64,000 bases of DNA from Bacteroides sp. (GTDB lineage Bacteria > Bacteroidota > Bacteroidia > Bacteroidales > Bacteroidaceae): NCBI RefSeq assembly GCF_029057325.1, contig NZ_JAICZW010000161.1:1-64000 (forward strand), read 5' to 3'. Numbering within the stretch: the stretch's first letter is position 1; the number at the start of each line of letters is the position of its first letter. Positions 50,675 through 59,341 of this stretch are shown one piece after another. Made by a program: the position numbers and the translations under genes. A model generated the notes under the pieces. It did not search any database. It was not told where the DNA came from and was given only the letters and a program-made list of their open reading frames with translations.

Positions 50675-50745
50675 AGGCACGGATTATACGGATTTCACGG
50701 AATTCTTAAAGAAAAAAAACGTGTAAATCCGTGCAATCCGTGCCT
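50675..50745. repeat. Palindromic repeat, CACGGATT family
   Basis: Arms AGGCACGGATTATACGGATT plus TCACGG, and CGTGTAAATCCGTGCAATCC plus GTGCCT. It lies downstream of the SPOR lipoprotein and may terminate it. The rest of 50618-51036 holds a trace of the GGAGTTAT repeat (50782-50815) and the cysQ leader. Confidence 0.85.
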
Positions 50746-50850
50746 AAATTATTAGAGGTGAACAGTATTGGATGGTCAATTTCAGGAGTTATAGTGAGTT
50801 AAAAGGAGTTATAAAAGATTGCTTGAAAACTTTTTGGCTTGAAAAAGTTT

Positions 50851-50858
50851 TAATTTTG
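50851..50858 (+). promoter_or_regulatory. Probable -7 element of the sulfonation operon
   Basis: TAATTTTG matches TAnnTTTG. The nearest TTTG (50833-50836) is 14 nt away, closer than ideal. Transcription from here would give a leader of about 170 nt before cysQ containing the structured element 50872-51027. Confidence 0.4.
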
Positions 50859-50871
50859 CATCCTCTCTTTG

Positions 50872-51027
50872 AGAAGAGGTTAACAAAGATGCAAGTTGAC
50901 AAGACTGCAAGGAGAAACGGGCCGGAGTTCTACCGGCATCCCCTGTACAAAACAGGCAGTCGGAAGAGCCTTGCCCACTTGTTTACTTGTTCACTGAAAG
51001 CAAGTGCAAGAACTTGCGAAACTTGAA
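50872..51027 (+). repeat. Structured repeat element, copy A (cysQ leader)
   Basis: About 130-155 bp shared, in opposite orientation, with 54178-54345. Within it GCAAGG (50907-50912) can pair with CCTTGC (50969-50974), enclosing hairpins CCGG-AGTTCTA-CCGG and CCTG-TACAAAA-CAGG. A further stem AAGCAAGTGC/AAGAACTTGC closes the 3' part. The element ends AACTTGCGAAACTT just before the cysQ start. In copy B the outer stem is ACAAGG/CCTTGT, a compensated base change. Confidence 0.75.
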
Positions 51028-51036
51028 ATGATAAGT

Positions 51037-51879
51037 ATGGAACAACAATATATATTGAATGCGATAGATGCCGCCTTGCAGGCTGGCGAACAGATACTTT
51101 CCATTTACAATGACCCTGCATCGGATTTTCAGATAGAAAAGAAGGCGGATAACTCTCCGCTGACCATCGCCGACCGTAAGGCGCATGAAACGATCAGCCG
51201 CTTTTTGAGTGATACGCCTTTTCCTTTGCTGAGCGAAGAGGGGAAGCGTCTGCCTTATTCGGAGCGTCGGGCATGGGAGACCTTGTGGATTGTGGACCCG
51301 CTGGACGGCACGAAGGAGTTCATCAAACGGAACGGCGAATTTACGGTGAACATCGCTTTGGTGCACCGTGCGGTACCGGTCATGGGGGTTATCTACGTGC
51401 CGGTGAAGAAGGAGTTGTATTTCGGATCGGATGACGGGGGAGCTTACAAGCTTTCGGGCATCACGGCCCGTGACGGAATGTCTTGGGAAGAACTGGTGGC
51501 AAAGGCGTTCCGGTTGCCTGAAACGACCGTACGCGACCGGTTTGTCGTGGTCGCTTCCCGTTCGCATCTGACACCGGAAACGGAGGCCTACATCGACGAG
51601 GTGAAGCGTACGCATGCGGACGTGGAGCTGATTTCAAGCGGAAGCTCCATCAAGATTTGCCAGGTTGCTGAAGGCAAGGCCGATGTCTATCCCCGTTTCG
51701 CACCTACGATGGAGTGGGACACGGCGGCGGGGCACGCCATCGCGCGGGCGGCCGGTATGGAGATCTATCAGGCCGGCAAGGAAGAACCTTTGCGCTATAA
51801 TAAAGAAGATTTGCTGAATCCTTGGTTCATCGTGGAAGCCAAGCATGCAGTCACAGCTAAAACATCCTTTTCCTTATGA
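51037..51879 (+). CDS. cysQ: 3'(2'),5'-bisphosphate nucleotidase, CysQ (280 aa)
   Basis: Lithium-sensitive Mg-dependent phosphatase of the inositol-monophosphatase superfamily that hydrolyses PAP (and PAPS). It removes the product that inhibits sulfotransferases. Metal and substrate motifs: LLSEEGKRLPYSER (Glu), LWIVDPLDGTKEFIKRNGEF near residue 84, and WDTAAGHAIARAAG near residue 228. Length 280 aa is slightly longer than E. coli CysQ (246). I chose ATG 51037 (MEQQYILNAI); ATG 51028 is an in-frame alternative abutting the structured element. Its stop overlaps the transporter start (ATGA), so the two are coupled. Confidence 0.94.
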   Translation: MEQQYILNAIDAALQAGEQILSIYNDPASDFQIEKKADNSPLTIADRKAHETISRFLSDTPFPLLSEEGKRLPYSERRAWETLWIVDPLDGTKEFIKRNGEFTVNIALVHRAVPVMGVIYVPVKKELYFGSDDGGAYKLSGITARDGMSWEELVAKAFRLPETTVRDRFVVVASRSHLTPETEAYIDEVKRTHADVELISSGSSIKICQVAEGKADVYPRFAPTMEWDTAAGHAIARAAGMEIYQAGKEEPLRYNKEDLLNPWFIVEAKHAVTAKTSFSL

Positions 51880-53435
51880 CGTTCGAGATAGTATTTGTAT
51901 TGCTTGCCTTGTTGGGCATGGTGGTTGCTCTGGTGATGGACAAAATGCGCCCGGGCATGGTGCTGTTCACGGTAGTGGTGCTGTTTCTTTGTGCCGGTAT
52001 CCTGACCCCGAAGGAGATGCTGGAGGGGTTCAGTAACAAGGGGATGATAACGGTTGCCATGCTGTTTCTAGTGAGCGAGGGCATCCGGCAGTCGGGTGCT
52101 TTGGGGCAAATCATCAAGAAGTTGCTTCCACAGGGCAAAACTACGGTTTTCAAGGCGCAGTTTCGCATGTTGCCCACCATTGCCTTCATTTCTGCGTTTC
52201 TGAACAATACGCCGGTGGTGGTTATTTTTGCTCCCATCATCAAGCGTTGGGCGAAGTCGGTCCGGCTGCCGGCTACCAAGTTCCTGATTCCCCTTTCCTA
52301 CGTGACGGTGCTGGGAGGCATCTGTACGCTGATAGGCACTTCCACCAATCTGGTGGTGCATGGCATGATTCTGGAGGCAGGGTACGAGGGCTTTACCATG
52401 TTTGAGCTGGGCAAGGTGGGCATCTTCATTGCCATTGCGGGCATCCTCTACCTGTTTGCCTTCTCTTCGCGATTGCTGCCCGATGTCCGCACGGATGGTG
52501 TGAAGGAAGAAAGCGACGAGGCGGAGGATAACGATCTTCTGCATCCCGTGGAAGCCGTGCTGGGTGCTCGTTTTCCCGGCATCAATAAGAAAACAGGCGA
52601 CTTCGACTTCAAGCGTCACTACGGTGCCGAGGTGAAGGAGATTAAACGCAACGGACAGCGCATTGTGGGCGAGGCGCTGGAAGGCGAATACTTCCGCGAA
52701 GGCGACACGCTGGTGGTGCTGGCGGACGACTCCTTTGTGAAGACATGGGGAGAGTCGTCTGTGTTCGTGTTGCTTGCCAACGGCAAGGATACGGAACCGG
52801 TGGCGGGAAGAGGAAAGCGTTGGTTTGCGCTGACGCTGCTGGTGCTGATGATTACCGGTGCTACTGTGGGCGAACTGCCGGTGGTGAAAGAGGCGTTCCC
52901 CGGCATCAAGCTGGATATGTTCTTCTTTGTTTCCATCACCACCATCATCATGGCGTGGACGAAGATGTTTCCGGCACGTAAATACACCAAATACATCTCC
53001 TGGGACATTCTGATAACCATAGCCTGTGCCTTTGCCATCAGCAAGGCGATGGGCAATTCGGGAGTGGCGGATGTGGTGGCGCGGTTCATCATCGGCATGA
53101 GCGACCACTACGGTCCCCACGTGTTGCTGGCGGCGATGTTCATCATTACCAACCTCTTCACGGAGCTGATAACCAACAATGCGGCGGCGGCGCTTGCCTT
53201 TCCACTGGCGCTTTCCATTTCGGCGCAGATGGGGGTAAGTCCGATGCCTTTCTTCGTGGTGATTTGCATGGGGGCGTCGGCAAGTTTTTCCACGCCCATC
53301 GGCTATCAGACCAACCTGATAGTGCAGGGTATTGGTAACTACAAGTTTACGGACTTCGTCCGCATCGGTTTGCCGCTGAACATCATCTCCTTCCTGATTT
53401 CCGTGTTCCTGATACCGTTAATCTGGCCGTTCTGA
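51876..53435 (+). CDS. SLC13/DASS-type anion (sulfate) transporter with RCK_C-like domain (519 aa)
   Basis: Inner-membrane sodium-coupled anion permease of the CitT/SLC13 family, almost surely importing sulfate here. The first helical block contains GGICTLIGTSTNLVVHGMI near residue 150, with the Ser-Asn-Thr-type substrate motif. A cytoplasmic insert follows (about residues 215-300: HYGAEVKEIKRNGQRIVGE, YFREGDTLVVLAD), resembling one TrkA-C/RCK_C domain. The second block has TELITNNAAAALAFPLALS and GASASFSTPIGYQTNLIV. Sulfate-type members often carry two RCK_C domains and are near 600 aa; this one has a single domain. ATGA overlap with cysQ upstream; cysC follows after a palindromic repeat. 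Confidence 0.9.
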   Translation: MTFEIVFVLLALLGMVVALVMDKMRPGMVLFTVVVLFLCAGILTPKEMLEGFSNKGMITVAMLFLVSEGIRQSGALGQIIKKLLPQGKTTVFKAQFRMLPTIAFISAFLNNTPVVVIFAPIIKRWAKSVRLPATKFLIPLSYVTVLGGICTLIGTSTNLVVHGMILEAGYEGFTMFELGKVGIFIAIAGILYLFAFSSRLLPDVRTDGVKEESDEAEDNDLLHPVEAVLGARFPGINKKTGDFDFKRHYGAEVKEIKRNGQRIVGEALEGEYFREGDTLVVLADDSFVKTWGESSVFVLLANGKDTEPVAGRGKRWFALTLLVLMITGATVGELPVVKEAFPGIKLDMFFFVSITTIIMAWTKMFPARKYTKYISWDILITIACAFAISKAMGNSGVADVVARFIIGMSDHYGPHVLLAAMFIITNLFTELITNNAAAALAFPLALSISAQMGVSPMPFFVVICMGASASFSTPIGYQTNLIVQGIGNYKFTDFVRIGLPLNIISFLISVFLIPLIWPF

Positions 53436-53470
53436 AAGAGGAAAAGAAATGATGGCAATTTGAATAAATT

Positions 53471-53531
53471 AGGCACAGATTACACGGATTTACACGGTTT
53501 TTTCTTTAAGTAATCCGTGAAATCCGTGCCT
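53471..53531. repeat. Palindromic repeat, CACGGATT family, between transporter gene and cysC
   Basis: Arms AGGCACAGATTACACGGATT plus TACACGG, and CCGTGAAATCCGTGCCT, loop TTTTTTCTTTAAGTAAT. An alternative cysC start at 53517 lies inside the right arm and is therefore rejected. Confidence 0.85.
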
Positions 53532-53567
53532 GAAAATCAGAATAGAAATGAATTAAACAATTGTTAT

Positions 53568-54173
53568 ATGGACGAGAACAATCACATCTACCCGATATTC
53601 GACCGGATGCTGGCACGCCGCGATAAGGAAGAGTTGCTGAAGCAGCGTGGTGTCATGGTCTGGTTCACCGGTCTGAGCGGTTCGGGCAAGAGCACGATAG
53701 CCATCGCGTTGGAGCGCGAGCTCCATAAACGGGGAGTGCTCTGCCGCATTCTGGATGGCGACAACATCCGTAGCGGTATCAACAACAATCTTGGCTTTGC
53801 GGAAGCCGACCGTGTGGAGAACATCCGTCGCATCGCCGAGGTCTCCAAGCTCTTTGTAGATACCGGCATCGTCACCATTGCAGCCTTCATCAGTCCCAAC
53901 AACGACATCCGCGAGATGGCGGCAGGCATCATCGGGCACGACGATTTCCTGGAAATTTATGTCAGCACTTCGCTGGAAGAGTGTGAACGCCGCGACGTGA
54001 AGGGGCTCTATGCCAAGGCACGCAAGGGAGAAATCAAGAACTTCACCGGCATCTCCGCGCCTTTTGAGGCACCTGCCCGCCCGGCGTTGACGCTGGATAC
54101 CGCCGTGCTCAGCGTAGAAGAGTCGGTAGGCAAGTTGCTGGAGCTTGTTTTACCAAAAATACAGAAGAAATAA
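53568..54173 (+). CDS. cysC: Adenylylsulfate (APS) kinase (201 aa)
   Basis: Phosphorylates APS to PAPS, the universal sulfonate donor. P-loop FTGLSGSGKSTIAIALE (residues about 28-44), the DGDNIRSGINNNLGF motif near 62, RRIAEVSKLFVDTGIVTI, and the AFISPN and GLYAKARKGEIKNFTGISAP region (about 145-165). Length about 200 aa is standard for the stand-alone kinase. ATG at 53568 (MDENNHIYPIF). It is followed by structured repeat copy B and cysD. Confidence 0.95.
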   Translation: MDENNHIYPIFDRMLARRDKEELLKQRGVMVWFTGLSGSGKSTIAIALERELHKRGVLCRILDGDNIRSGINNNLGFAEADRVENIRRIAEVSKLFVDTGIVTIAAFISPNNDIREMAAGIIGHDDFLEIYVSTSLEECERRDVKGLYAKARKGEIKNFTGISAPFEAPARPALTLDTAVLSVEESVGKLLELVLPKIQKK

Positions 54174-54177
54174 CTTT

Positions 54178-54345
54178 AAGTTTCGCAAGTTCTTGAACTT
54201 GCTTCCGGTGGACAAGTAAACAAGTGTACAAGGCTCTTCAGGCTGCCTGCCTTGTGCGGGGGATGCCGGTAGAATTCCGGTCCGTTTCTCCTTGTAGCCT
54301 TGTTAACTCGTATCCTGAGAGCATATCAAAGAGATGCGAAACTTT
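54178..54345 (-). repeat. Structured repeat element, copy B (inverted, before cysD)
   Basis: Reverse complement of the copy at 50872-51027 over about 130 bp. In the minus sense it reads GTTAACAAGGCTACAAGGAG, then the CCGGAATTCTACCGG hairpin, GAAGAGCCTTGT, ACACTTGTTTACTTGT and CAAGAACTTGCGAAACTT. Its ends carry a terminal inverted repeat (AAGTTTCGCA at 54179 and TGCGAAACTT at 54335-54345), as in small mobile elements. Confidence 0.75.
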
Positions 54346-54361
54346 AAAAAATAAGCTACTT

Positions 54362-55273
54362 ATGAAAGAAGAATATAGATTGAGCCATTTGAAGGAACTC
54401 GAAGCGGAGTCCATTCATATCATCCGCGAAGTGGCGGCGGAGTTTGAGAATCCGGTGATGCTCTATAGCATCGGAAAGGATTCGTCGGTGATGGTGCGCC
54501 TTGCAGAGAAGGCGTTTTATCCGGGCAAGGTGCCTTTCCCATTGATGCACATCGATTCTAAGTGGAAATTCAAGGAGATGATTCAGTTCCGCGACGAATA
54601 TGCCAAGAAGTATGGCTGGAACCTGATTGTGGAAAGCAACATGGAGGCTTTCAACGCCGGGGTGGGGCCTTTCACGCATGGCAGCAAGGTGCATACCGAC
54701 CTGATGAAGACGCAAGCATTGCTTCATGCACTGGATAAGCACAAGTTTGATGCCGCGTTCGGCGGTGCCCGCCGCGACGAAGAGAAGTCGCGTGCCAAGG
54801 AGCGTATCTTCTCTTTCCGCGACAAGTTCCACCAGTGGGATCCCAAGAACCAGCGTCCCGAATTGTGGGATATCTACAATGCCCGCGTGCATAAAGGCGA
54901 GAGCATCCGTGTGTTCCCCCTCAGCAACTGGACCGAACTGGACATCTGGCAATACATTCGTCTGGAGAACATCCCCATCGTGCCGCTGTACTTCGCCAAA
55001 GAGCGTCCCTGTGTGGAGATAGACGGGAACCTGATTATGGCAGACGACGAACGCCTGCCGGAGCAGTATCGCGACCGGATAGAGATGCGCATGGTACGCT
55101 TCCGCACTTTGGGCTGCTGGCCGCTGACCGGTGCCGTGGAGAGCGAGGCGGACACCATCGAGAAGATTGTCGAAGAGATGATGACCACCACCAAGAGCGA
55201 ACGTACTACCCGCGTCATCGACTTCGACCAGGAGGCGAGCATGGAGCAGAAGAAGCGCGAAGGATACTTTTAA
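54362..55273 (+). CDS. cysD: Sulfate adenylyltransferase subunit 2 (303 aa)
   Basis: Catalytic subunit of heterodimeric ATP sulfurylase: sulfate + ATP to APS + PPi, driven by GTP hydrolysis in CysN. PP-loop ATPase motif [19 protein letters not shown] (residues about 42-60), [32 protein letters not shown] near 140, and [11 protein letters not shown] near 195. The C terminus has [20 protein letters not shown] and GYF. Length about 300 is standard. ATG at 54362; the longer upstream frame runs through repeat copy B. cysN follows after 29 bp of TTGAGAATT-type repeats. Confidence 0.96.
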   Translation: MKEEYRLSHLKELEAESIHIIREVAAEFENPVMLYSIGKDSSVMVRLAEKAFYPGKVPFPLMHIDSKWKFKEMIQFRDEYAKKYGWNLIVESNMEAFNAGVGPFTHGSKVHTDLMKTQALLHALDKHKFDAAFGGARRDEEKSRAKERIFSFRDKFHQWDPKNQRPELWDIYNARVHKGESIRVFPLSNWTELDIWQYIRLENIPIVPLYFAKERPCVEIDGNLIMADDERLPEQYRDRIEMRMVRFRTLGCWPLTGAVESEADTIEKIVEEMMTTTKSERTTRVIDFDQEASMEQKKREGYF

Positions 55274-55302
55274 ATTGAGAATTAAAAATTGAGAATTGAA
55301 AA

Positions 55303-56766
55303 ATGAATGATTCTACACTTGATATAAAGGCTTTTCTGGATAAGGATGAACAGAAGGACTTGCTGAGATTGTTGACTGCGGGTTCGGTGGATGACGGTAA
55401 ATCCACCTTGATAGGCCGTTTGCTGTTCGACAGCAAGAAACTGTATGAAGACCAGTTGGATGCATTGGAGCGCGACAGCAAGCGGATGGGAAATGCGGGC
55501 GACCACATAGACTACGCACTGCTGCTGGACGGCTTGAAGGCGGAACGCGAGCAAGGTATCACTATCGATGTGGCCTATCGCTATTTCTCGACCAACAACC
55601 GTAAGTTTATCATTGCCGATACGCCGGGGCACGAGCAATACACGCGCAACATGATTACCGGTGGCTCCACCGCCAACCTTGCCATCATCTTGGTGGATGC
55701 GCGGATGGGTGTCATTACGCAGACACGCCGCCACACCTTCCTGGTTTCGTTGCTGGGCATCAAGCACGTGGTGCTGGCCGTCAACAAGATGGACTTGGTG
55801 GACTTTTCGGAAGAACGCTTCAACGAGATTGTGGAAGAGTACCGGAAGTTTGTTGCTCCGCTGGGCATTCCCGATGTGAACTGCATCCCGCTTTCGGCAT
55901 TGGATGGCGACAATGTGGTGGAGAAGTCGGAACGCACGCCTTGGTATAAGGGCATCTCCCTGCTGGATTTTCTGGAGACGGTGTACATAGACAATGACCA
56001 TAACCTTGCCGATTTCCGTTTCCCGGTGCAGTATGTGCTGCGTCCCAACCTTGACTTCCGCGGATTCTGCGGCAAGGTGGCGTCCGGCATCGTGCGCAAA
56101 GGGGACGAGGTGATGGCGTTGCCCTCCGGCAAGAAGTCGCACATCAAGAGCATTGTGACCTATGATGGCGAGTTGGATTACGCTTTCCCGCCCCAGTCGG
56201 TGACGCTTACTTTGGAAGACGAGATTGACGTGTCGCGCGGAGAGATGTTGGTGCATCCCGGCAACCTGCCGATGATGGACCGCAATTTTGAAGCGATGCT
56301 GGTGTGGATGGACGAGGAGCCGATGGATGCCAACAAGTCGTTCTTCATCAAGCAGACCACGAACCTCAGCCGTACACGCATCGACAACATCAAGTACAAA
56401 GTGGATGTGAACACGATGGAGCACCTTTCCATCGACAACGGAAAATTGGATAAAGAGTCGTTGCCGATGCAGCTCAACCAGATAGCCCGTGTGGTGCTGA
56501 CCACAGCAAAGGAACTCTTCTTCGACCCCTATCAGAAGAATAAGGCGACCGGCTCGTTTATCCTGATAGACCCCATCACTAACAACACCAGTGCCGTCGG
56601 CATGATTATAGACCGGGTAGAGGGCAAGGAACTGCACGTGTCCGAAGACCTGCCCGTGCTGAACCTGCCGAAGCTGGGCATCGCCCCCGAACATTACGAG
56701 GCGATAGAAGTGGCGGTGAAGGAACTGGAACGGCAAGGGATTGCGGTGGTTGTGGAGAAAGAATAG
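55303..56766 (+). CDS. cysN: Sulfate adenylyltransferase subunit 1, GTPase (487 aa)
   Basis: GTPase partner of CysD, EF-Tu-like. G1 loop [17 protein letters not shown] (residues about 27-43), switch region [19 protein letters not shown]3 [11 protein letters not shown] near 107, G4 NKMD near 162, then two beta-barrel domains. No C-terminal APS kinase domain is fused, consistent with the separate cysC. Length 487 aa is normal for the unfused form. Expressed with cysD; a CACGGATT palindrome and an AT-rich inverted repeat separate it from the sulfotransferase gene. Confidence 0.95.
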   Translation: MNDSTLDIKAFLDKDEQKDLLRLLTAGSVDDGKSTLIGRLLFDSKKLYEDQLDALERDSKRMGNAGDHIDYALLLDGLKAEREQGITIDVAYRYFSTNNRKFIIADTPGHEQYTRNMITGGSTANLAIILVDARMGVITQTRRHTFLVSLLGIKHVVLAVNKMDLVDFSEERFNEIVEEYRKFVAPLGIPDVNCIPLSALDGDNVVEKSERTPWYKGISLLDFLETVYIDNDHNLADFRFPVQYVLRPNLDFRGFCGKVASGIVRKGDEVMALPSGKKSHIKSIVTYDGELDYAFPPQSVTLTLEDEIDVSRGEMLVHPGNLPMMDRNFEAMLVWMDEEPMDANKSFFIKQTTNLSRTRIDNIKYKVDVNTMEHLSIDNGKLDKESLPMQLNQIARVVLTTAKELFFDPYQKNKATGSFILIDPITNNTSAVGMIIDRVEGKELHVSEDLPVLNLPKLGIAPEHYEAIEVAVKELERQGIAVVVEKE

Positions 56767-56782
56767 GTTGATGATATAAATT

Positions 56783-56854
56783 AGGCACGGATGACACGGA
56801 TTTCACAGATTACTTATAAAGAAAAAACCATGTAAATCCGTGTAATCCGTGCCT
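56783..56854. repeat. Palindromic repeat, CACGGATT family, between cysN and sulfotransferase genes
   Basis: Arms AGGCACGGATGACACGGATT and AATCCGTGTAATCCGTGCCT. A second small inverted repeat (AGAGTTGAA ... TTCAACTCT, about 56947-56982) lies between it and the next gene. Confidence 0.85.
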
Positions 56855-57002
56855 GAAAAATCGAAACCTTGTTTTGATACACTTCTAAGATGTAGCGAGG
56901 ATAAGTATTCGTACTTGAAAAATAAAAATTAAAAAGTAAAGAATAAGAGTTGAATAATAGGAATCTCTCAATTTTCAACTCTCAATTCTCAATTTAAGAA
57001 AG

Positions 57003-58109
57003 ATGGGACTATTAGAATTTAATAAACTTCCGATAAACACATTGGTAGGTGCTGATTGGAAAACATTCAAAGAAGTTACGAAGGGGCGGGAGATAGAGGC
57101 TGCCTACAAAGGCAAGTACCGCCTGACAAAGGCTGTCTGCCGGTTGCTCTCCACGCTGGCTCCCCTGCAGGAGAGACGTTATGAGAAACTCTTGGCGAAC
57201 AAGCCTTTGGAGCATGACCCGGTGTTCATCTTAGGGCACTGGCGCAGCGGGACGACGTTTGTGCACAATGTCTTCTCTTGTGACAAGCATTTCGGATACA
57301 ACACCACCTATCAGACGGTATTCCCGCACCTGATGATGTGGGGACAGCCCTTCTTCAAGAAGAACATGAGCTGGCTGATGCCCGACAAGCGCCCTACGGA
57401 CAACATGGAACTGGCGGTGGACCTCCCGCAGGAGGAGGAGTTCGCCTTGACGAACATGATGCCCTATACTTATTATAATTTTTGGTTCCTTCCGAAATAC
57501 CAGCAGGAGTATGCCGACAAATACCTGCTGTTCGACGACATCACGGCAGAGGAGCTGAAAGTCTTTGAAGAGACGTTCCTCAAGCTGATAAAAATTTCCC
57601 TTTGGAATACGCACGGCACACAGTTCCTTAGTAAGAATCCCCCGCATACGGGACGTGTGAAGGAACTGGTGAAAATGTTTCCGAACGCCAAGTTTATCTA
57701 CCTGATGCGCAACCCCTATACCGTGTTCGAGAGTACCCGAAGCTTCTTCACCAACACTATCCAGCCGTTGAAGTTGCAGGACATCGGCAGCGAGGAACTG
57801 GAGCGAAACATCCTCTCCATCTACGCCAAACTCTATCATAAGTATGAGGCGGACAAGGCGTGCATCCCCGCAGGCAATCTGATAGAGGTGAAGTTCGAGG
57901 ATTTTGAAGCCGATGCTATGGGAATGACCGAACACATCTATAAGACGTTGACGATTCCGGGCTTTGCGGAGGCGCGTGCCGACATCGAAAAGTATGTGGG
58001 TGGCAAAAAAGGCTATAAGAAGAATAAGTATAAGTATGACGAACGTACCGTGCAGCTGGTTCAGGAGAACTGGAACTTTGCGCTGGAGCAGTGGGGGTAC
58101 GAGTTGTGA
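57003..58109 (+). CDS. PAPS-dependent sulfotransferase, steroid-sulfonating type (368 aa)
   Basis: Transfers the sulfo group of PAPS to an acceptor hydroxyl. The 5'-phosphosulfate loop is HWRSGTTFVHNVFSC (residues about 80-94) and the 3'-phosphate motif is FIYLMRNPYTVFESTRSFF (about 232-250). LSKNPPHTGRVKELVKMFPN lies between them, and the basic C terminus contains GGKKGYKKNKYKYDERTV. No signal peptide, cytosolic. It has the same gene order as, and from memory is the probable ortholog of, BT0416 of B. thetaiotaomicron, reported to sulfonate cholesterol and other steroids. Its neighbours make PAPS and remove PAP. Acceptor identity here is inference; the sulfotransferase fold itself is clear. 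Confidence 0.88.
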   Translation: MGLLEFNKLPINTLVGADWKTFKEVTKGREIEAAYKGKYRLTKAVCRLLSTLAPLQERRYEKLLANKPLEHDPVFILGHWRSGTTFVHNVFSCDKHFGYNTTYQTVFPHLMMWGQPFFKKNMSWLMPDKRPTDNMELAVDLPQEEEFALTNMMPYTYYNFWFLPKYQQEYADKYLLFDDITAEELKVFEETFLKLIKISLWNTHGTQFLSKNPPHTGRVKELVKMFPNAKFIYLMRNPYTVFESTRSFFTNTIQPLKLQDIGSEELERNILSIYAKLYHKYEADKACIPAGNLIEVKFEDFEADAMGMTEHIYKTLTIPGFAEARADIEKYVGGKKGYKKNKYKYDERTVQLVQENWNFALEQWGYEL

Positions 58110-58139
58110 TTTTTCAGGACTTTAATGATATAAAAAAGA

Positions 58140-58208
58140 AGGCACGGATTACACGGATTTGCACGGTTTTTCTTTAAGTAATCCGTAAAATCCGTGTAAT
58201 CCGTGCCT
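58140..58208. repeat. Palindromic repeat, CACGGATT family, after the sulfotransferase gene
   Basis: Arms AGGCACGGATTACACGGATT plus TGCACGG, and CCGTAAAATCCGTGTAATCC plus GTGCCT. Confidence 0.85.
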
Positions 58209-58247
58209 GAAAAATAACTTACTTGCGGAATTAGAATGCAATAATCG

Positions 58248-59216
58248 ATGAACAGAAAGAAAATTTGTATAGTAGCTATGCTGTCTGCCTTGTTCTGTTG
58301 TGGAACCCTCTTTGCGCAGCAGCAACATCAGGTAGAGATGCTTCCTTTTGGAAATATGGATCAATGGATTGACCGCCAAATCAAGGAGTCGGGTATCATA
58401 GGTGGTGCCACGAAGCATGTGTATGCCATCGGTCCTACGGCCACCATCAAAGAGAATACGGCTTACAAGAACATGGGCGGATCGCCGTGGGCAACCTCCA
58501 ATGTGTATGCCCGGGTAGCCGGCATCTCTAAAACGAACACTTCCCTTTTCCCGGAGAAGCGGGGAGATGGTTTTTGCGCCCGGATGGATACCCGCATGGA
58601 GAGCGTGAAAGTGATGGGGCTGGTCGATATAACGGTATTGGCTGCCGGTTCCATGTTTTTGGGCGAGGTGCATGAACCCATCAAGAGCACCAAGAATCCG
58701 CAGAAGATGCTGAATTCTGGAATCGCCTTTACCAAAAAGCCCATAGCCATTCAGTTCGACTATAAAGTGAAGATGTCCGATCGTGAGAAGCGTATTCGGG
58801 CGACGGGATTCAGCCGTATCACGGAGGTGGAAGGTAAAGATTTTCCGGCTGTCATCCTGCTTTTGCAGAAACGGTGGGAAGATGCGGAAGGGAATATTTA
58901 TGCCAAGCGTGTGGGAACGATGGTGGTGCGCTATTATGAGACAACCGATTGGCACAACAATGCTACCTATTCCATTATGTATGGCGACATAACCGGCAAT
59001 CCCGCTTATAAGGCACACATGATGCGCCTTCAGGTAGAAGAGCGTTATGCCCTGAATAGCAAGGGCGAGAGTGTTCCTATCAAGGAGGTGGCTTGGGGTA
59101 CGGAAGAGGATGTGCCTACCCATATAGTGTTGCAATTCACGTCCAGTCATGGCGGCGCATATATCGGCTCTCCGGGCAATTCGCTGTGGATTGATAATGT
59201 AAGGTTGGTTTATTGA
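58248..59216 (+). CDS. Secreted PCMD-domain-like protein (322 aa)
   Basis: Signal peptide (ICIVAMLSALFCCGTLFAQ), then a beta-rich mature protein. The ending GSPGNSLWIDNVRLVY and the middle AIQFDYKVKMSDREK are typical of the putative carbohydrate metabolism domain (PCMD, a jelly-roll) seen in Bacteroidetes envelope proteins. No catalytic site is known for the family. It is directly downstream of the sulfotransferase on the same strand (138 bp, one palindrome), so it may be co-expressed. Whether it handles a sulfonated product or is an unrelated envelope protein is unknown. Confidence 0.75.
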   Translation: MNRKKICIVAMLSALFCCGTLFAQQQHQVEMLPFGNMDQWIDRQIKESGIIGGATKHVYAIGPTATIKENTAYKNMGGSPWATSNVYARVAGISKTNTSLFPEKRGDGFCARMDTRMESVKVMGLVDITVLAAGSMFLGEVHEPIKSTKNPQKMLNSGIAFTKKPIAIQFDYKVKMSDREKRIRATGFSRITEVEGKDFPAVILLLQKRWEDAEGNIYAKRVGTMVVRYYETTDWHNNATYSIMYGDITGNPAYKAHMMRLQVEERYALNSKGESVPIKEVAWGTEEDVPTHIVLQFTSSHGGAYIGSPGNSLWIDNVRLVY

Positions 59217-59266
59217 CACATCGCGGGATAAAAAACTCCCGTTCTCTTCATTTTTATGTAAAAATC

Positions 59267-59297
59267 TTTGGTATTATTAAAAAAGTACCTATTTTTG
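59267..59297 (+). promoter_or_regulatory. Promoter of the YjbH/OmpA operon
   Basis: TTTG (59267-59270), exactly 19 nt, TATTTTTG (59290-59297): perfect Bacteroides consensus. Leader of about 40 nt to ATG 59342. Confidence 0.8.
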
Positions 59298-59341
59298 CAG
59301 CGTATTTTGTGTCATTTGGATGCAGACAATGATTGAAAAAA

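Noticed and set aside
50859..51036. SAM-type riboswitch in the cysQ leader
   Set aside because: The leader lacks the SAM-I core sequences and SAM-II/III motifs; the element also occurs inverted before cysD, which does not fit a cis-acting leader in both places.
53517..53567. Upstream start for cysC
   Set aside because: It lies in the right arm of a palindromic repeat; homologous start is at 53568.
55282..56736. Long open frame antisense to cysN, and similar antisense frames opposite gdhA, maeB and the RND pump
   Set aside because: They are mirror frames of GC-biased conserved genes; their translations are rich in His, Arg and Val without domains, and the sense genes carry full motif sets.
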